Shown in pieces: positions 29,501-31,923 of a stretch of 31,923 nt of DNA. The first letter of the stretch is position 1. Each line of letters opens with the position of its first letter. The stretch is taken from IMG/VR virus record IMGVR_UViG_3300020198_000059, positions 1 to 31,923 of that record; one strand, given 5' to 3'. The position numbers and the translations under genes were made by a program. The notes beneath the pieces were generated by a model. The model searched no databases. It saw only the letters and a list, made by a program, of their open reading frames with translations, and was not told where the DNA came from. The stretch is from a virus.

Positions 29501-31923
29501 TACGCTTACCATCTTTATCAAATAAAAGCCCACCCTTCTTTAAGAGTTCTGAACTAGATTGATAAGGGTGGAACACCACCTCATCATTTTCGTTTAGGTA
29601 GCCTAACCATGGGCAGGTAAGAACAAGCTCTTTTTGGTTACGTACATTGTTAACAATATTAACCATATTACCCCATAATGAAGGAATACCTACAGAGTAC
29701 TGAGGCTGACCATCTGCGTTAAGATAACTTAGAACATTGTCTTCAGTATTAAAAGACATCTCTAAGTTAATGAGTTTATTAATACGACCACCAATCACCT
29801 CGTTTCCAAAGATTTCAGAAGCTGTTTTTATGTCATCTCTATATACCGCAGAGTTAAGTATCTGAATAGAATCTTCTCTTATCTGAGCAGCAAAGCTTTC
29901 AAGCTGTTCCGGTGAAGCAGAAAACTGAATACCAAAATAGTTAAGAACACTTAGAGCATCCAGTAAAGTGTAAGCACTTGATTTACTAAGCTCATAGAAA
30001 TCTTGAAGTTCAAAGAATTCATCAGATGTTTTATTTATAAATAGTTCTCCATTTTTACCAGGACGGAACAAGTTTGACTTTTTACTCTGTAATCTAGTTT
30101 GTAAATTGTTATTCCAGTTTCTCTTTATACGTTGGTTATTTACATTCATCAAAGGATTTAGATCATAAATATTTCCTTCTTCTTCAATGATTATTTTACT
30201 AGGAGTAAACCTTGTGTTACTAAAAGATTTAGTAAAAGCTACTTGAAGTAAAAGATCTTCTTTAGGAAGACTAGATTGAGAAATTCTATTTCCGCGAGTA
30301 TCTTCATAACGAAGTCTACGTTTAAGATTCTTAATCCAACCAAAGCCATTTCTATACTGACCGGTACTGTCTACAAATTTATTATCAAGCTTATCAAACA
30401 TAAGCTTTAGAGTGTCCTTTCTTACACCATCTTCACCAATTATACTTACTATGTTGCTGAGTTCATTTAATAAAATAGTATGAACTCTATCTGCGTCAAC
30501 AAGCTTAGGAAGGTTTGTATTAAGACTTCTAACTAGTTTATTTCCACTAGTTTCTGGTAAAGAAGCTAGAAGAATCATTACGTTTACATCTGTAGCTTTT
30601 CTTGGATCTATAGTGATACTTTCTCTAATACCAAGAGTATCAGTAACTTCTATTTCATCTACTTCTATGGACTCAAAGTTTACACCATACCTCTGCAAGT
30701 TCTTTTTAAAGAGGTCATAGAGCTCTTCTTTATTATTTCTTACAGAGTTGACCAACCTTTGAGAAGCTATCCCTAGGTCACGCTCAATATTACTAAACGC
30801 TATTTCAAGATTATCTTTAAGAAGTGCATTTGATTCTTTCCTATCTAGACTACTAAGAATGCTATTAATGTTAGATCCTTTTGTAAGTAGTTCGGTAAAG
30901 AAGTAATAGTTAAGTCCGTCTAATATTTCAGATGTTTCCGCTACAGTAGTATCTGTAATAGCTGCTCTATATACAGGAGTATCGTAATAACTCTGCTCAC
31001 GTATAGGTTTTGCATTTCTATAAATACCCGTTGCAATATTCTTAAAGATAGTATTTACATGTCCCTCTAACTCTTTGTTTTGCTGTGAGTTAAGACCAAA
31101 TAAACCTTTTATAAAATCAAGTAGTTGCTTAAAGAAACTTTTAAATGCTGCTTGAGCAGGCTGTTTTTTATTAAGCATGTAGTCTCTAAACTCTTCTGCG
31201 AGCATTTCACGTATATCATAGTTAGAAGCTTCAGAGTATTCCTTTGTAATCTTACTAAAAGGATTAGTAAACTTACCAGGTCTAGATCTAAACTCATCAG
31301 AGAGCTTAGCTTTCTCTTCATCTGTTAAATAACTAGTCCATACACCTTCAAATGCTTCATGGAAGCCTGTACCAATCTCAGCATTCTGATAGATATATAA
31401 AGCTGACTTTTTAAACTGACCCCAAGCTTTACCGCCTATAAGATGGGCCATACGTTTAACAACAAATTGAGGCAAGTACTTTTCTAAAAAAGACTGAAGA
31501 GCTTGAAAATCTTCAGTTTGACTAACTTGCTCCGCTGTAGCAAAACGAAAAGGAGCCTCATCTATATCAGCGTTTAGCTGAGATATAAGTAATCTTTTAA
31601 GATTATTCTTAGCAGCAAAAATGTTTGACCCAAGACTCATTGTCACTTTAGCCTCCGCCACTTTGTTTCCTTCCTCATTGTAAACAATAGCAGAAAGATC
31701 ATTTCCTTTTAAAATGGCAAACTTTACAGCATCTTCTACATTAGTATGCTTAATTTCTTGTCCATCAGCTTTCTTATCAGAAACAGGCTTACCTTCTAAA
31801 GCAGCTAGTTCTGCATCATACTTTTTAAGAAGTTCTAAAAACTTTTCAAACTTTTCTCCGCCTTTCTCATCAACAACCTTATCTGTTTCAGACTTAATAG
31901 AATTAAGCTTATTTACAAAATCT
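23550..31923 (-). CDS. Phage virion RNA polymerase, giant, 5' end missing
   Basis: The frame ends at 23550 and is open to the right edge, where no stop or ATG/GTG/TTG occurs in the last 87 codons; GTG 31661 is only the first start codon seen. At least 2790 codons are visible; numbering below is from GTG 31661. Catalytic loop: DFDID, Asp1593/1595/1597 (26871-26885) followed by KLNLYMPKHE, preceded by AGDIIVVPSEIVGKTGS. This DxDxD double-psi beta-barrel signature is that of the crAss-like phage RNAP (characterised in phage phi14:2 gp66), related to eukaryotic RNA-silencing polymerases and YonO. N-terminal: a degenerate zincin-like motif HEAFE (101-105) after AWGQF. C-terminal (about 2560-2620): IMLARN, VVGDMPNVD and YHTG, a SLOG/DUF2493-like domain, then a basic tail. 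In that phage the enzyme enters with the DNA and transcribes early genes. Confidence 0.9.
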   Translation of the reverse strand, partial: DFVNKLNSIKSETDKVVDEKGGEKFEKFLELLKKYDAELAALEGKPVSDKKADGQEIKHTNVEDAVKFAILKGNDLSAIVYNEEGNKVAEAKVTMSLGSNIFAAKNNLKRLLISQLNADIDEAPFRFATAEQVSQTEDFQALQSFLEKYLPQFVVKRMAHLIGGKAWGQFKKSALYIYQNAEIGTGFHEAFEGVWTSYLTDEEKAKLSDEFRSRPGKFTNPFSKITKEYSEASNYDIREMLAEEFRDYMLNKKQPAQAAFKSFFKQLLDFIKGLFGLNSQQNKELEGHVNTIFKNIATGIYRNAKPIREQSYYDTPVYRAAITDTTVAETSEILDGLNYYFFTELLTKGSNINSILSSLDRKESNALLKDNLEIAFSNIERDLGIASQRLVNSVRNNKEELYDLFKKNLQRYGVNFESIEVDEIEVTDTLGIRESITIDPRKATDVNVMILLASLPETSGNKLVRSLNTNLPKLVDADRVHTILLNELSNIVSIIGEDGVRKDTLKLMFDKLDNKFVDSTGQYRNGFGWIKNLKRRLRYEDTRGNRISQSSLPKEDLLLQVAFTKSFSNTRFTPSKIIIEEEGNIYDLNPLMNVNNQRIKRNWNNNLQTRLQSKKSNLFRPGKNGELFINKTSDEFFELQDFYELSKSSAYTLLDALSVLNYFGIQFSASPEQLESFAAQIREDSIQILNSAVYRDDIKTASEIFGNEVIGGRINKLINLEMSFNTEDNVLSYLNADGQPQYSVGIPSLWGNMVNIVNNVRNQKELVLTCPWLGYLNENDEVVFHPYQSSSELLKKGGLLFDKDGKRKPGSDIIYHVISGTGISEVDGKNTAKLLFPERVAIKIHYLLNNIPLSVINSDKNTEYGIGIPGKPLVKLDDIRGYTEREEKKIVDLYLNHLSDELHAAQQQAEKAVNIQYYSNGVVQLGHFQDIISDKLKQKFKEEVFDGDKNYTDFVDENKEALTKDISDHISRSTDATYEMLMAEDIFTTPSGFTSNRMITNAIDNDTLNQLFGLGDGKAIKYREDGQLVERDSYSPEEVRLLSMLLTVNEDILTTEQHKLIYGHPSMYKELPKRANGATSTKEAFVEDNGVIQWMDGEMSRNDGKIRSKDLHQTMRVISFKDLDVVSLFYKDIAEKMYSEMLNDNVDPETASVSIGGNFDSNGKLTSFRMKNGEYSGALKYYLKLNEADSMAMGMPDIIRDILFMSSKFTPQMEAQWNYEIAYEKLVRSGIIEGSNGQITKKDPQYKSYNKSELADSMAIYKKGSPGYIFPMLKPQYFGYGHGDVVNRNFSEYELMIPKFLKHAVQPKFYRHVEGTKFEKLYLAAQTQQVDIIGFESGEKVGNVTNKSGEFISVYDNQGDVNLQIVNNKYDLPKDLPIQSMYSRFYGIQVEQSSKPKKHVVRGTQVTKIIMSNFYENGLPLNEEIESLIEEYNDTLIKMFKLGKQDLLKEFGLEVDTKNGGYRVRNLQNLVNLLRSEAENRDLPDNVIEAINYNIDTKDLDYQFDMLINRDKIDNILNAIVDSRVISEKVNGKSSTQAANTLYEFKNRSFVYLKDDLYVKTTDPSSLTEKERASLRLASSDLNFYRMENGQVKSMEVYIGWPYTDVSPEELGLKLINGIYRIPEKGLANMDKRLLNLVCFRIPTQAPNSIESVIVKGFLPPEAGDIIVVPSEIVGKTGSDFDIDKLNLYMPKHEVAGPDYASSEFRDFMVKDLVRRGIVEDVAKAAVAQYTTENFKKINRATFTESGRLYKNAPFSLESLAPGMDASVRTLSTIKESIQNYNKQFKGKKILKYVEPSDTSKEGLQNKMIEIMSKMILRPENYSQLVSPNTTITLKTLATRIRYLKIAAGTKTEDNEKSSAYLRSFAGAVSTRERYLTSKRLVGISALHTTFHTMAQVAGIKLTGNYKIDSIKYLFEKASKKKKNSKKEKIDSIIKKEDISIKLDHHQKLNDGTYAIGYRTDTSGKRISDLNSEGTSGFVDGWKDPFVFDLNLSLKSANTWFYLMHMGVPVEQIAYLFSQPIMDSYFTELAKRDSNFKKINNEDFIREDMFFKVIAPYYDKLTNGDIMSTLSAMESNPMIEMKIKNGIIRQLNTVYNSYEKFDVSDLKQAVADGEKANPRLQIATLMAFLRYETQARFISNFMQAISYDTNKTKTIQESVLQVSRWERSRAENFIANPDDILNKTFLGELKTQKEDVFNMFQNFFITLDPTIQEVFKPLYAKIDDPDIFITKNDGIALVNRYQNHVLNYILHTTKTKNPDGVEESLNQLYDSMFFGETSMANRLYELRKEDINADPRVRENLIVQELLPLIPANTNDTGNIKLFRQRLDTFEVNKVIEAMNNLHDYAEETGDLVIKEFVVDLAKFSILQSGLNSSYMDYKKVLSTEIYSEMLKEIFSRFNVARELDVDQVWKTFHQNNWYNKAIVPKAPSWIKIKDNMLAISQLSSLSKQDFYTKSILNPALTKEEVKRLKKSGRGWEAFVSILFQRTNATEKGKVIYMPINKMGAGNKLTEIYSDSDATSVIESNNSSAMLSTSVRKRSGFTLVKDLFPDIFGRQEEDDDIEDEIDITGFKGYKFGFIDKGKGTIEGDGKDAAMREVADGFIGEIGKTTSSSTLTSANTILKLPIEDIVAAVNFTKSKVAIAPSSLNDNAKIIMLARNKSFREGKPLSEEVKEAILKAKKKGAEFVVGDMPNVDSQFIDYLLEIGATFTVYHTGPKGSQRIFVETLYLTWSKRFKHQKIQDKDKKTIDFKQEGKPMNSIRKLIEESNKTGEDIEVVLERKKKESKNCNKQ

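Noticed and set aside
31109-31321. 70-residue frame within the RNAP gene
   Set aside because: Same-strand shadow in a different frame of a continuous giant gene; no motif.
1-31923. tRNA genes, CRISPR arrays, insertion sequences
   Set aside because: No cloverleaf with a recognisable T-arm, no regularly spaced repeats and no transposase motif were seen in the gaps or frames; a covariance search was not possible here.

Overview
The window looks like part of a tailed-phage genome of the crAss-like group (Crassvirales), or a close relative, infecting a Bacteroidota host. Evidence: two adjacent giant minus-strand genes of the crAss virion-cargo type, one carrying the DFDID catalytic loop of the phage RNA polymerase; a plus-strand replication block typical of the group (DnaA domain IV protein, DnaB-type helicase, Sak4-like ATPase, SSB, DnaG-type primase, PD-(D/E)XK nuclease, compact family B DNA polymerase, dNMP kinase); AT-rich sequence; start codons preceded by A/T-rich leaders without Shine-Dalgarno sequences; and Bacteroidota-like TAnnTTTG promoter boxes. 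The standard bacterial code is used (TAA, TAG and TGA all end genes).

Layout. (1) 1-2859, minus strand: a lysis cassette. It holds a small protein of unknown role, two small membrane proteins (holin candidates), a membrane-anchored beta-rich protein (spanin candidate), an intact iscU Fe-S scaffold gene, a tiny very basic ORF missing from simple ORF calls, a GH19 endolysin and a lipoprotein cut by the window edge. (2) 2860-2974: a divergent regulatory gap. (3) 2975-16969, plus strand: replication and nucleotide-metabolism genes, tightly packed and often overlapping by 1-68 nt. At least four promoter-like boxes sit 18-21 nt before ATG codons, and there are two internal hairpins. (4) 16970-16982: a convergent junction with a possible bidirectional terminator. 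(5) 16983-31923, minus strand: a 2186-residue polyvalent protein and, 6 nt upstream of it, the RNA-polymerase protein. The latter is still in open frame at the right edge, so it is longer than the window shows (at least 2790 codons visible).

Working model, partly inferred from known crAss-like phages: the giant proteins travel in the virion and enter the cell with the DNA, and the RNAP starts transcription there. The plus-strand block then replicates the genome, and the leftward cassette lyses the cell. The least expected gene is iscU, which is more GC-rich than its neighbours but sits 5 nt from a phage gene. The first ~280 bases are ambiguous: they could be a phage lipoprotein gene or host-like sequence, and a signal-peptide-like reading frame runs on the opposite strand.
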